Numbered from the stretch's first letter, positions 27,139 through 40,405 are shown. The stretch: DNA of 64,000 nucleotides from Tetragonia tetragonoides (GCA_038025085.1 CM076142.1:4997501-5061500), one strand, 5' to 3'. The notes: generated from the letters alone by a model not told the origin. A program made the numbers and translations.

Positions 27139-28112
27139 TACAATTTACTTCATAAAGTCCAACAAAGAATTCAAAGAGTATGTCTTTAGTGGGGTGTTTT
27201 TGCTCATATTATACTTACAAAATATATACACTTGTCTCTATTCGCATTGTTAAATCCGTGGAGAACTCCATTAAGAAGTTTTTGTGGATCAATAAAGTTT
27301 ATTGTTCTCATTATCTTCATTCGCGCTCCTAGACTTTTGAGTGGCTGGGATAAAGTTTGTCAACAGCATTAATTGGGAAGCTTCATCCTTCAAATCTTGC
27401 TTTCAAAGCTAATTAAACTGAAATAATGTAGTATACTTTATTAGTCTTATTTTTAATCAAATAAGTCTATGTTTGACAAAAGTAGCGATATATGTGAATT
27501 GTAAGCTGTAACTGCAAGTTGAACCTAATATTTCATTTTTTGACAGAATGCTTGATAAGCGACTCTTATATGGAGTATAACATTCGTTGTCGGTTATATT
27601 AGTTTATTATCAAGCATGCTGTCTAGTAATAAAAGATATTGAGTTGTTTGGTTAAAAAAAAAAAGCATAAAGTTGTATATTCGACAAAATGAAAAAAGTG
27701 ACTTACATACCTAATTCCTCCTAGATAAGCAGCTTGTACAACTTCCTGCAGAAAGTTACTTCCCACATATTCAACCAACAATATTTAACAACACTCAAAA
27801 AACCTTAAATCTTATTAGAATTACAAGTTCCTGAAAGTTATTGCTTCTCATATATAACCAAACGACCACTCAAAATATCTCCGATCCTCAAAAGACTGCA
27901 ATGCTCAGGAGCCAGGGCAAATAATTCACCAACAAAAATAACCAAAAAAAAAGGAAAGAGAAATTCTAGATTATTTTTACTATTTGTACGCACCGCAGGG
28001 AAGTAGCCAACAAGGCAACACCACCATTTATTATTGATGTTTCTCTATTTAATCATCTATTGCTATCAGTACGTTCTGTAGGGACTGATACAATTAATGT
28101 TCTGTAATAATT
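27139..28112. other. Intergenic; possible LINE scrap
   Basis: A stretch at about 27245-27400 translates on the plus strand to SVENSIKKFLWINKVYC and, after stops, HPSNLAFKA. The spacing is reminiscent of the C-terminal part of plant LINE reverse transcriptases, but too short to be sure. The rest is AT-rich with no signal. Confidence 0.3.
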
Positions 28113-28275
28113 TAAGAGGTGTTGGCTCACTGGTAAAGAAGTTGCAATTTGTATATCAGGTTATGGATTCAAATCTCTTGGGGAGCACTTACACGTATTA
28201 ATTCGTGTAATAACCGAGACTATGCGTAGACTGTAGTACTAAATACAATTAATGTTGTAGCACAAAAAAAAAAAA
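28113..28275 (+). mobile_element. tRNA-derived SINE
   Basis: A box TGGCTCACTGG at 28123-28133, B box GGATTCAAATC at 28165-28175, and an A tail at 28264-28275. ATTAATGTT before the element (about 28093) and after the tail (28276) is a probable target duplication. Confidence 0.7.
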
Positions 28276-28729
28276 TTAATGTTGTTGGGAAGGGCCTACG
28301 CCTACGATTTTGTTGACTGTTGAGGTGGGGGGTAGGCTAGCTGTTTAAGCTGGGTAACGGTTGGAAAAGGAGGGGATATGGTGGTGGTTGGACGTTGGAT
28401 GATCATTTTTTTCAGTGTATTTTGGGGTTGAATTTACATTAGCGTGTCCATGAGAGAGAAAAATTTGAGCATTTGTTCCTTTAATTGCTGCGTGTCTTTC
28501 GTTTTTTTTTAATACAAGTACTCTGTCTTTTTTGTTGTTCTTGTGAATGTTCTACATTGGACGACGACTAAATAGACTTGGTATTTGGTAGCTGGGGTTG
28601 GGAAGGGTCGGTGGACCTTTGAATTTTTAGTCACGTAGTATGTTTTTGCTATTGTAGCACCATACATAATGTCCAATGGAAACAAGTGAATCATTTCCGT
28701 GTTTATGTAGTCATCCAAGTTGGAGTTTA

Positions 28730-28965
28730 TAAAAGTCAAGTCGAGTCGAATCGAACGAGCTTAATCGAATTTCGAAAATTAAGCTCAAGCAGTCAAGTTG
28801 GATAACATTCTTGAACTCGAGTTCAAGAGTGTATTAAGAGGAGTATATAAAAGTCAAGTCGAGTCGAATCGGACGAGCTCATTCGAGTTTCGAAAGTTGG
28901 ATTGAGCTCAAGCAGTCAAGTTGGATAATATTCTTGAACTCGAGTTCAAGAGTGTAATATTTTAA
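28730..28965. repeat. Direct tandem repeat of ~118 bp
   Basis: Two adjacent copies each run from TATAAAAGTCAAGTCGAGTC through GAGCTCAAGCAGTCAAGTTG and TTCTTGAACTCGAG to AAGAGTGTA, starting near 28730 and 28846. The second has a short insertion and scattered substitutions. No coding content. Confidence 0.8.
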
Positions 28966-29437
28966 AACATATGTTCATACATTGTAAATAAATTTTCATT
29001 TATTTTAAATGTATTTTAGAATTTATAAAAATATGGTTTGGCTCAAAGCCAACATTAATTGGACAATAACGAGTTCATACATGAGCTTTTAGCAACACTG
29101 TTTGTGAACCTAAATGAACCAAAACACGCAATGAGTCAGCGTAATAATGTACATAATGTTCTAATAGAAAGTCTGAATTTTTAGTACATTGAATTTTAAG
29201 ATCTTTTATTGATCAAGCACGTAACAGCTTACATTACCCATAAAGCTACAACATACCATTGTTGGCATTGTATACTATATTTTTGTTGTGACCAAACTAG
29301 AACATACTTAAGTACCTATTTCTAGGCAAACAACTTCAGAAAGCTAGTATAAGTAATCATACTTTTTCAATACATTTGGACCCTTTTCTTTACTAAGATC
29401 TTAAGTCATCCTTATTAAGTAGGGATTTGATTAAACA
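28966..29437. other. 3' flank of FAR-2, no gene
   Basis: AT-rich sequence downstream of the FAR-2 stop. No gene or repeat structure seen. Confidence 0.5.
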
Positions 29438-32400
29438 TCAAAATAAGTATTTGACAGTTGCTGGAATGTGAATATTAAAAAGGTAGTCATCCCAATCAAT
29501 ACATTTAGGATCAAATGTGTAATGTTCTTTTTCCTTGCAATCTTTTGTCATTGCTACCCATAACATCTCTGTGTTGTGGTCGTCAAATCTGCGAGAAAAC
29601 TCACATAATCACATTATGATAATTTTAACTAAAGTAGTTAAATTGCAATCCTCTATCAAGTACTCTATAAGTTAGGCCGAATTGCTAAATTGGCATTTAA
29701 AAAACCACGCCATAGTATTTAAAGAAATTACAACGATATTAGGGTATTTTTTTAAAAATGATGACAATTTATCCACATGTATCTAAAATCTACTTTCTGA
29801 TCGAAATATCCGAAACTTTTTAGTAATTTAAAATTTTTCCTTATGAGATTTATCATAAAACATCTGAATTAACTATGATAAAATGGTCCAAATTAAGACC
29901 TACTCCATCAAAAATATTTCTAGAGCAACTGAAAATATTTTTATACCAATCTAATATACTGGGAGAATGCTTTATATACCCACTGGGTAGCCTACCCGGG
30001 TGATGTGGACAAAGAAAATAAACTTGTGTATTGAGACTAAAATAAATTATTTTCAACTTAAAAAGTTCAATATCAAAACTTATCCAATCCCCAATTTACA
30101 CATCACTCGGGTAGACTAACTTAGGGCCGGTAAGCAAATATTTTTTTCGATATTTTGACTAGTTCAAATCCTCACAAAGTCACAATGCAACAACAAGGCA
30201 CCTGCCTTAATGCTATGAGGTTTAGATGCCTTAACACCATTGTCATATCCCCATCCATGTACAATGGTTTGCTTCCAGGTTCCCACTTGTCAAAACATAT
30301 TCTAAAACAACCCCACATCACATGTAAGGAAACAACCTTCACATTGGTAAATTATTACTTCGTACATCATAAATGGTAGGGGACCCGCGCGACCCATGCC
30401 ATGCTATAGAAGAAATAGATGTTTACATGAAATAATGGTAGTACCCAGTGACGCCAGTGTATAGGTGAACCAATTGAGATCTCTTGTCCACATCTCAATC
30501 ATACGTAATTTGGGCTTGCATACTAAGTGTGTAAAATAGTGGATGGTACCCAAAATGGGACACGAGATTCTTAATATGGGTAGGAGTGCGAACAAGTCGA
30601 GTATTATTGTGTTCTACTCGGCTCATTTCTCATCAAACGAGTTTTAAACAAGTTTTGACCGAGTCGTTTACTAACTGCTCGTAACCACGTGAATTTTGAA
30701 GGCAATGTAACCCATGAAAATACGAAATGAACTGAATAGGAAAATACTTGTGTTTGACTTTTTTACTAAACGAGCCTTAAATTGGTGCTCATGCTCCAAC
30801 TAGTTCAGCATGTCTTGTATGGACTTAGTCCACCGTGGATCAAGTAATTTTGAGGGGTGACTCCAGGTGAAGTAGGGGGTGGCTCTAGGTAAAGTAGAGG
30901 GGTGGCTCTAGGTGAAGTAATTTTGAGGGGTGGCTCCGGGTGAAGTAAGGAATGACTCCAAATAAAGTAGAGGGTGACTCCATATGAGGTAAGGTGGTGC
31001 CAATAATAAATTTGAAGGGTGACTCTAGGTGAAGTAGGGCTGTAGGAGTGGCTCCACTATTAGAGATGGGTGGCTCCAAATAAAGTAGAGGGTGACTCCA
31101 AATATTAGTCCATCATAGACTAAGTCCACGCAAATTTTTGTATTCCTTTATTTTCTTCTTCTCTATGATTTTCCCAAGTAATGGGCCTAAAGGAGGGGTA
31201 GAGTTAAAAGGACTAAACTATTCCACTTACGACTTACCCTATCTATTACGTTATGGGTTAGTTACTTGCCACATCATGTGGGACTGTGGGTAAGAATAGA
31301 TAGGTTAGGGACCATTCCTCTGACTCTTACCTGAAGCCCAACAAATAAGGATTCAAGGCCCACGAACCACGGCCCACGAACCACGGCCCACGAACCACGG
31401 CCCAATGAGCATTTATTACCCTTACGGAAAAGAAAAAGAGAGAGATGAAATGAAAATCAATAAATACTCCGTACTCCGATTGTTACTTACATGCCTGCGA
31501 AGGAAACGTAAGGCTGAAATATTTCAGACACTTTTAATGTTGCTCCCACTCGCCTCTCAAGTTTGTCATGATCCATTTTAAACTTGTGAAAAGATAGTAT
31601 CATCCCTAATTTCAACACCTGCAATAAAAAGGAGATAATTTTAATTTATAAGAAATATAATACTAATTTGGACCTCTAAATATTATTTTTAGGTTTTAGT
31701 TGAATTGGTTTCAACACGTGATATCAAAGTTAAAGGATTAAAAAAGTTTTGTGTTTAAATTCTCAGAGACCCATTTTCAGATATACGTGTGAGGGGTCGT
31801 AAAGTTGAATCTATAATTTTCAAGTTTTGTATCTATAATTTACAATATTCTAAAAGTCCAACGTAAATGTTTATATAGCTATGAATTTGATCATGGAAAC
31901 TAACCATTAGCATAAGGAAATCTAGAGTCAAGAGCATTATGAAGGTGATATTGCTCTTCACCAAATTCCCCCTCGGAATCCTCACGGGCATCCCTTTGCC
32001 ATCCGTCCATGGGTTCTTCTTAAAGTATAGAAAATTGGTGTCAACGAGCTTCCTATATGTGATGGGATTCCTCATTGAAGAACCAACTTGGTAAATTGTT
32101 AAAGACGGTGTCTTTGCATTTGCCACCATAGCCAGTACTACCGAGCTAATCACCATATCAGCCGGGATCTGCATCACCAAGCAAGACATTACTTTGATCA
32201 TAAATAATTAAATAATCGGAATTGCTTAACGTAAATCCTAAATTACTAAACGTAAATCTTTTTTACTCAATACTTCCGAAATTACCCTTTTCATTCGCAA
32301 GAGACTTTTTCCATCTCATTCATTTTTCTCTCCAATCTCCTTCTTGTATTCCTTCAGTTCATTGTTGAAAAACCTAGATTCTAGTAATGAACATGAATGA

Positions 32401-35400
32401 CTCTAAAACAATATTTTGACCTCCGTCCACAATCTCTGCATTTTTCACCTCCAATTCTTCAGTCACTTGTGGCACTTCTTCTCCCTTAACACTCTCATCA
32501 ACAACCAATTGCTCATCACCTTTCAATTCCAACCGCTCGACATTCGAACCCTCGTTTTCTCTCGCATCTCTCTCAACATCCTCAACAACCTCACCTTCTG
32601 CTCCCATTTCCTTTTCAACTGCCTGTTCAATCAAAAAGAAGAGAGAGAAAAACGCAATTCCAACAACTGCAGAAATGGCTCCCGCCATTGCTGATCCCGA
32701 AGAACCTTCTCTATCCTCTTTTGGAAAGGTATTAACTCTACTACAGTTCGAATTGAACTACAATTAGAAAATAAAATGAAAATGAAACTACTGCTGATCA
32801 TCAATCACAACCTCATTTTGAAGTCAAATTGGCTGAATTTTTGTGAAATTTATTCGCTGTTGATAATCTTGCTCTAGTTCGAGAGAATCAAGTTATACTT
32901 TGGTTTTTTTTACTTGTAATTTTTTATTTTAATTTTTTTAATGTCTAATTGTGAAAACTGTTTATGTGAGAAGGTGGGTAAGTATTCAGGTGAAATTGAC
33001 GGAGCAGAGGAACCGCTTTTAAGTGGAGGTCATCAGGACCAGAATTCCTTTTCAACGTCCTCCATTGATGGAGATATTCGAGGAGAGAGAATCGAATCGA
33101 ACCAAACTAGAAGATGAAAAACCCTAGGATTTGGGGATTGGATGAAACTATCGAGAAAATGAAAAACCCTAGGCTTATAAGTTTGTTCTTATTACTGCCT
33201 ATCTATTCTACACTCTGAAGAGCAAAATCAAAACAAAATGAAAAAAAATCAAAAATTCTACACTCGGTAGAAACTCCTATTGAAATTCTTCCGTAACCAA
33301 GAGGGAGATCATCTATTGAAATTGTGAAAGAACACTTTTTTGAGGTTTTGGGTTTTTTGAGAGAAAAGGAAGGAAGAGAGAGAAAGGGCTGAAAATTATT
33401 TAGGGGTATTGTGGGAAGTGGGGATTTACGTTTAGTAATTTGCGATTTATGTATAGCAACCCCCTTAAATAATTTCTCAAAATACAATGTAAAATGAGCC
33501 TTACAAAAGTATTTACTAATTAACGATGAACGTTTATCAACTTTAACTATAAAAAAACAAACAACAACGTAATTACGAGACATATGGAGTAATATTACAA
33601 GTTTTGCAGCAATACTTTCGAACCTACCATATCAAAGACGGAATTACCATCCGCGCGCATGAAATGTACAAAGCCTTTGCCATAGATCAGAGTAACAGCA
33701 GCTGCACTTCTGTTATTGAGCAGGATGACAATTTTTAGTATTAGTGTCATGTATCACTATGATTCTCCGAGTGTATGACTATACTTAATTAATAAGGTAG
33801 ATGAAAAACAAGAAGTCCAATGATAAGGACTATAAAAAAATTAATTTGGTATCACAATTAGGATGGTTCATAACTTTTGTGTAAGTGTAACCGTCTTATA
33901 AATTAAAAGACGAGACATGCCCTGAATATTATTTGAGTATAAAAGAAATTTATGATTCAGAGTGTTTTTTTCTCACTTATCTAATAATTGATTTTGGTAC
34001 AATTCAATTCATTGATATTACGTCCAGTAACATACTTTTTCTCCAACATATTTTTCGGAAAATTTTGCTAAAAGACCTTAGTTTTGTTTTTTTTTTGTTT
34101 TTTTTTTGGAAAGGATTGTTAATAACCTATCATTTTAGTTTTGATACCCATCAATTTTGGCATTCATATTATTTAAGTAGAATGTTAGTCTGTGGGAACA
34201 AGTTTGGGTTCAAAAACCTATAATGAAAATAGAGTCAGATTAGGCGCAACCCTGATAGTCAAAGAGTAGTAACAGGTCTATAACTCTATATATAGCTAGA
34301 CAAAGTGCCGCTACAGAAAGATTAAAACCACAATTAAAAGATCATGATGACTTAAAAGGGTGAACAGAGTACATGACATCTCTTTTGATATTGGCAACAC
34401 AATGCTAGTACCGACGTATTGCTATGTTAAATTTCCAACCAATTTAACGGTATGCAGTTTGCCCAACTTGTAAGGGCACCCACAAGAAAAGGACTTAGTG
34501 ACAACAACTGCAAGTAAAAATCACATAACCAAATCAGCTTATCTTAGATGGTTACGTAGAAACCTTTTATCCAGGGCATTCGTTTAAGTGATTTGGGTGC
34601 GGGTGTGGCGCATGGGAGTGAGGAGTCATTTGTACACCCAATCTAATAAGAGTTGTGCTTCTGAGCACGAAATGGAATGAGTTGGGTGGAAACCCGTTCT
34701 TACTTCAACATTAAATGCAACGCAAGTACGAGGTAGGGTAGTTTGTTAAAATTAAAACACCCAAATGCATGTATCTAAATGCAATTTAAATGTTGAGATA
34801 ATTACCCAGAGCCTTCAATCCATCCAGGAAATGGCTCTTTATAAGTACTACAAATCATGGTTGGACGAATAATAGCCACTGGTAAATCTCCTCTATGCTC
34901 TCCGATTAGCATTTCTCCCATTGTTTTTGTAAACACATAAGCATTGGGCCATCCATATAGCCTTGCTCTGTATCATCAATAATAAAAATTATATTGTAAC
35001 ACATAATAATCTAACACATAATTAAAATACTAATAAATAGAATTCAAAAAAAAACCTTTGTTGGCCTAAATGTTTCATGGCATCTCGTATATCTTTCATT
35101 GAAGCTCCTTTACTTTTGAGATGGTTTAAAGTATCGTCAATCAGCTTCTTCTCAGTGTCAATGTCTAACCCAGGTCGTCCATTCAATGCCTCACCTATTT
35201 TACATGGATTTTCCGGAACAATCCCTATTGCCTCTCCACACACATAAGCTGATAATATAATAAGAAATATAAAAAGAAATACAATCTATTATATATATAT
35301 ATATATAATATATATATATATAACTGAGTCCTTTTTCGTGTGGTGCCGACACGTGGGATGCCACATAGGCGAGCCACGTCGTGCAAGCATGACACGCAAG

Positions 35401-35587
35401 CGACACGTAAGCACAAACTTGCCATGCAGCATGACACATCATCCATCATTAATGTCTCATCATTAGTTGACTTAATTACATATTTATTAGCATATTTCTA
35501 AATTACAAAATAAAATAACTTTAGTTACGTAAGTCAAAAAATTATAAATCTGATTCCGTTGGATTGGATTTGGAAAATGCTTCAAAA

Positions 35588-35678
<91 letters not shown>

Positions 35679-38600
35679 AATGTCCTATAAAAGTTGGGTT
35701 CTTTCCGTTTGGTCATGACACGTAGGACGTCACATAAGAGGAAATGTTTGTGTGAAGATGACACGCACACGCCACATGCGCTCAACTTTGTCACATAGTT
35801 TTAGTTGTGCGGAATAAAACGAGCATGTACTATCAACTTTTAGTGCACATATACCGTTAATGCAGAATGAGTTTATTCATTATTTTCATTAATTGAATTA
35901 CTTATTAAAATTAGTGTACATATATTGTTTTTATTATCTGTATAAACTTAGTCCAATCTCATTACAAATGAAGGTCGCATGAAAATATCATTTTCAAGAA
36001 TTAGCATGCTGCATCCTATGGATAGAAATCTTTGCAAAAATAAAATAAAATATATTTTACTAATAAAATTAATAATTTCACATCAAATATAATATTATAT
36101 TATTATATATATTTATAAATAATTATTTTACGAGCCCGTGCATAAACCTAGTATATATATATATATAAGTGAATTTGCATGATTGCTTCAATGACACGTG
36201 GGCGCCATGTCATTGTCTAAATAGTTGACACATCATAGTCTTAAATATCTTTTTTATTTATCTTTTAATAAATTCAATGAATCTTTATTACACATTCAAC
36301 ATACAATGTATTAGTATTAATTAATGGGCCAAAGTCAACGAAATATTAAATACAATGAATATTATAATTCGTAGGGTTTTTAAAGTGTCGAATTTGTCTT
36401 TCGATGTCGAATTTTGACCATAATTTTCATTTATACTAAATAGTAAGTAATAGTATGAAAATACTTTTCAAGACGAATCCAACAAATATTGTTTCATACT
36501 TTGAATGAAAATATTTTTTGGCACGAAATATGCTCTAAGGATTACGGAATTATCTTCATATCTTTAAAATTCGTTTTTAGAATTCATGGTTTGCAAGTAT
36601 ATAATTTGCTTTCTGTAGGAAAGAAAAATCACCAAGTTTAATTTATTATTTTTTTTGAAGTAATGTATGTTATCAAGTTTACTACCCAATTTAAATAGTA
36701 TAACAAAAAAAAAAAAAATTTAAATAAATCGTGCAATGCACGGGGAATGTGCACTCTTGCTAGATTGACACGTAAGTTTTGACACATGAGCAAATATTGA
36801 CATGTCATCAAATAGTATAGATGTATAGGTGTATTTATTTTCTATGAGTAGTACTATTTAATTCCTAGCGTATTGTCAAAGTATAGGTGCGTGTATCTTC
36901 AATTAGTACAATTAGTATAGGTACATGTATCTTCTATATATTAGGCACCATATGTCTATTAGAGAATATATCTAATAAATTACTACAATAAAATATTTTT
37001 TATTTGGAACCAAAAATATTTAAATAAAATCGTACATCACGAGGGACATGCAACTAGAATCAAACAGGAAAGTAAGAAAGTTGATTTGAGTACAGAATAG
37101 AGAACTCCAAAGATTATTTTATAGCAAGATGTGACATAGGCAAAAAAATTGTTTTAAGTTTGTACTAATAAAAATATTTCAAATTTTATAAACACACAAA
37201 TCGTGCATCGCACGGAAATGTAACTAGTTAGTAATCAATTTTGGGTACATCTTTCATAGTCGAGCTGGATTGGTGAATCCTTGGATTTGGCTCGGTTAGA
37301 TGTCAAAACTCAGCTTGAGTTCGAATCAAATAGAGCTCATGTCGAGCCTACTACGATCCGACTGAATTGGTTTATTTACCTTAGTTTCCCAATTTTTAAA
37401 TAAAAGATCTTTTATATAAAAAATTATAGAGTATAAAATGTTTTTGTATATAACATTTTACTTATTTTATAATGCGCAATGATCATTTTGCAAATAAATT
37501 AAATTAATCTATTTTTGTAATGTTTGTGTAATATTGAGATTGAAAATCGAGTCAAGTCTGGCTACGTGTTTTAACCCAAACAAATCCCGAGCCTTATAAT
37601 TGTATTCAACTTGTGAAACTTTGATCGAATCAGAGTTGGACAAAATCTGACCGAGCCGAGAGTTGACCTGAGTCGTGTTTGGTTTGGCGCGGTTACACAC
37701 CTTAGTGCTCCTAAACCCTACTCACATCCCTAATAATGTTGTACAGAAGTAATCTGGAATGGACATGGCCATTGGTCATCCCAGCTCGGTTGGCACTAAT
37801 GAAGCCCAATCCTAGCTTAACTGGTCATTGTAAGACCAACCTACAGCCCAACTTCGTTTTAATGGATCGAGAGACGAAAAAATGAAAATAAAGTTTACCC
37901 AGCCGATCATAGCCCAGTCCAGTTCTGGTCCGAGCTACCTCACGGCTCACGCGACATAGATAATTAAATACTAATAAGAATTGAACCCTCAATTTCAAGG
38001 CTAGTGTAAATTGTAAATTACTCGTTTTTTTTCTTTCTTTCTCAGGGTAAGATACTGATTTTGGTTCCTACAAAGTTATATATATGTATAAAAAAAAAAA
38101 ATTTAGAAAAGAGTGGTTCAACACGCACCAAAAGAAGAGGAAAGAAGAAAAAAGTACAACATCGATCGAGGCATGGAGCACTTGATTTTGCCATTGTTTT
38201 TAGAATGAAAAGAAGTTAAAACAATCATGAATATAATTTGCACTAACCAGTCGACACATGAATAAGAATCTGCAATTTCAAACACTTCCTTGCAAAGTTC
38301 ATCACATTTGCTGCTCCCAAGGTGTTGATACCCAAAGCCAAATCATACCTACATCATACCAAGTTACCAATCCCAAAAAAAGGTAATAAAAAATGAATAA
38401 CAACAAATTAACAATGTGTGCAATTGGGTTTTCTAATAAGCCTTTTGTTGAGCATTGAATTTCCCCTCAAAAAAAGAAGAAAAAAAGAAAAAGAAAAATG
38501 ACAATCTAATTATAGTAAAAAAAGAATCCAATATGATTAACCTGTGCTCTAGGACACATGATTGCCAAATTGACAATTATGTAAATTAGAATACCTCTCA

Positions 38601-39521
38601 CGAAACGCCGTTGTTGCAGCCACATGAATAATTGCATCAACTTCATTACAGATGTCATTGTTCATTCCTAAATTGGGTAGTGAAGTATCGCCATTGATTG
38701 GAGTCACTTTCTCACACATGAAGGAATTGAATTCGATACCTAATCTTTCCCGTAGCACATTGAACAAATCCTTGCTTAATATTTGTCATCAACAATCAAC
38801 ATGAATGTTATCCACTTTTTCTCAAATAATGGACCATGTATTAAGAATAAGCTACTTACACTTATTAAAGTGAGAAGATCAAAATTAAGAACTTAGTGTT
38901 AAAAGGTACGTTCTGTATTGTAGAAAAGGCTTTTTATAGTAATTTAAGGCTTTTTATAGTAATTTGAGTCAAACAGACAATTTATAGAGAGATTACAGAT
39001 TTACAAGTACATATGATGTTACGTAAAGTGGGACTCAAGTTAATTGAGTTGCACATATTCTTATATGATCAGTTTGTTTCAATTTGAGGCGCCTCAAATA
39101 AGCCTGACCTCATGCTGAGTGTACTCTGAGTTCTAATTGAGAGACCCACTCCGAGTTTTTTTCTCTATTCTTTTTTTTTGTTTTTGTTTTTGTTTTTGTT
39201 TTTGGACACACTGACATACATACCTCGTCATGTAATCGTTCAAGTGTGGTACAATTGTTCTTAACTCTTAAGAGGAGATACAGTTTCTTCACATTTGGCT
39301 GCATTCGTAGTAATTTCTCCACCAATACTGCATATATATATATGATAACATAAATAAATAAGAAAGGAGTACAAAATTTGCCTGCAATTCAAATAAAGTA
39401 CAAATAAAATGTGATTACAATACTAAGCTACTTATTAATTACCTTTTCCAAGGAAACCGGTTGCACCAGTTATAAGAATGGTTTTGTTGCGAAGAAAATC
39501 AATTGCATTTTCAAATTCCAT
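29438..39521 (-). CDS. FAR: Fatty acyl-CoA reductase (FAR-2), exon 3 acceptor altered
   Basis: Tandem paralogue of FAR-1 with the same ten-exon structure: 39443-39521, 39224-39327, 38595-38782, 38248-38348, 35056-35248, 34806-34967, 33628-33709, 31905-32168, 31491-31618, 29438-29588. Summed length is 1452 bases, 483 residues, with no in-frame stop. Seen: [10 protein letters not shown] nucleotide-binding motif, YVFTK active-site motif and C-terminus [12 protein letters not shown]. Nine exons have normal borders. The exon 3 acceptor, GGCAG/ATG in FAR-1, is GACAA/ATA here, so the canonical AG is lost. The next AG that preserves frame is 12 bases inside the exon and would delete four residues (ILSK). 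The gene may therefore make a slightly shortened enzyme, mis-splice, or be a young pseudogene. Introns are swollen by a MULE, microsatellites and repeats. Confidence 0.85.
29960..30135. mobile_element. MITE with CCCACTGGGTAG ends
   Basis: In FAR-2 intron 9. CCCACTGGGTAGCCTACCCG near the left end pairs imperfectly with CACTCGGGTAGACTAACTT near the right end. A related element with CCACCCACTGGGTTAGCAAC lies at about 40770-40945. Ends are approximate. Confidence 0.5.
30840..31115. repeat. Degenerate GGTGACTCC minisatellite
   Basis: In FAR-2 intron 9. About ten imperfect repeats of the form GAGGGGTGGCTCYAGGTGAAGTA in variable unit length (25-50 bp). The open frame on the other strand is an artefact of the repeat. 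Confidence 0.85.
31358..31401. repeat. 14 bp tandem repeat, three copies
   Basis: Three perfect copies of GGCCCACGAACCAC followed by GGCCCA, within FAR-2 intron 9. Confidence 0.95.
32217..33464. mobile_element. MULE-type non-autonomous element with host-like cargo (copy 1)
   Basis: Inserted in FAR-2 intron 7. Terminal inverted repeats of about 40 bp read CGGAATTGCTTAACGTAAAT at the left and, on the other strand, GGGGGTTGCTATACATAAAT at the right; both continue into AAATTACTAAACGTAAATC. A perfect 9 bp target duplication, TTAAATAAT, lies at 32208-32216 and 33465-33473. Size 1248 bp, no transposase. The interior is unusually coding-like: on the plus strand ATGGCTCCCGCCATTGCTG opens an 18-codon exon ([18 protein letters not shown]) with a GTATTA donor at 32729, and [14 protein letters not shown] lies at about 32990-33030. 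This looks like captured host exons (Pack-MULE), donor unknown. Confidence 0.85.
35284..35322. repeat. AT microsatellite
   Basis: A TA run with one phase break in FAR-2 intron 4, followed by a TGACACGTGGG-type repeat. Confidence 0.9.
35323..37235. repeat. Cluster of GACACGT and CGTGCATNGCACGG repeats
   Basis: FAR-2 intron 4 carries at least three diverged copies of a repeat with GACACGTGGGATGCCACAT (35349), GACACGTAGGACGTCACAT (35717) and GACACGTGGGCGCCATGTC (36193), each preceded by a TA run. Several copies of an end-like motif follow: CCCGTGCATAAACCTAGTAT (36136), CGTGCAATGCACGGGGAATG (36730) and CGTGCATCGCACGGAAATG (37202). This suggests several insertions of one non-coding family. I do not recognise the family. 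Confidence 0.6.
35590..35675. repeat. Long (AT)n microsatellite
   Basis: About 43 uninterrupted AT units in FAR-2 intron 4, followed by a second, diverged copy of the GACACGT repeat. Confidence 0.97.
37770..37955. repeat. GGCCCA-rich block shared with FAR-1 intron 4
   Basis: Counterpart of the block at 21215-21480 in the same intron of FAR-1, recognisable by GTAAGACCAACCTACA and ATAGCCCAGTCCAGTTCTGG. Its position in the homologous intron shows it was there before the gene duplicated. Confidence 0.6.
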
Positions 39522-40324
39522 CTCCCCTAATAATTTGATGAATTAAACAAACACAGCTAGCTCTAATAACTATTTGATGCTCCAATCTTGAGAATATGCA
39601 GGAAGTCCTAGTTGCTCCAACGTCTATTTATGCTTGCTTTTTTTCAATTTGGTTTATGAAATAAATGCTAAGTTCCTATCTACATTTTTGATAACGAAAG
39701 AAATTAATACCGCCCCATCAGGTGTTATGTACAACACATACTGTAGATATATAATCCGTTGTAACACTCTTCGTAACCGGTGAGTTTTAGGGAATACTAT
39801 GTGTGTACCTTGTCGGAGTAGGATGATCGGTCGCGTTTAATTGATCGACCACCGCATTTTATTTTTCTTCTGTTTGGGACGGATAGAGTATTTTATTACC
39901 ATTTTTGTTAAAACTTATACTAAAAGGTACTACTTACTAGTAAGTAGGAGATGCTCGCTTTCAGTCTTAACTTACATTATTATCAACCACCCGCTGGACT
40001 CATTCAATTGATCATCAACCTCCTAGGCACGGAACCGCCCAATACGGCAATACGTAGAAAGTTCCAACTTGTGCACGTGATTATCATGTTTAGGAGTAGA
40101 GGTTTTTTTTTTTTTTTTTTGGGTGAAATAGGATGTAGAGTTTGCTTCTGTATATTCGTTCATTCAATAACCACAGCACAAGCTAAGCCATAAGAGACTT
40201 ATTAATTCCTAATATATCTCGTACATATACACAATATATTTATCATAAAAAATACTCCTATGATAATAACGATCTACAACTTCCCAACTGGTCTTGCACA
40301 AAAAATCGTACGAGGCGCGGCCTC

Positions 40325-40405
40325 AAGATAGTGAGGCCGCTTATACAAGCATGATGTCATGTTTAACGTTATGCTTGGTTATAGAGGTAACCTCACATTA
40401 AGATA
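40325..40405. mobile_element. Short foldback element
   Basis: About 80 bp palindrome with core ACAAGCATGATGTCATG then CGTTATGCTTGG, and GTGAGGC / CCTCAC flanks. Same family as 3060-3160 and its mirror at 57650-57750. Confidence 0.55.

Noticed and set aside
27245..27400. LINE reverse-transcriptase fragment
   Set aside because: Only about 20 suggestive residues interrupted by stops, not enough to call a feature.
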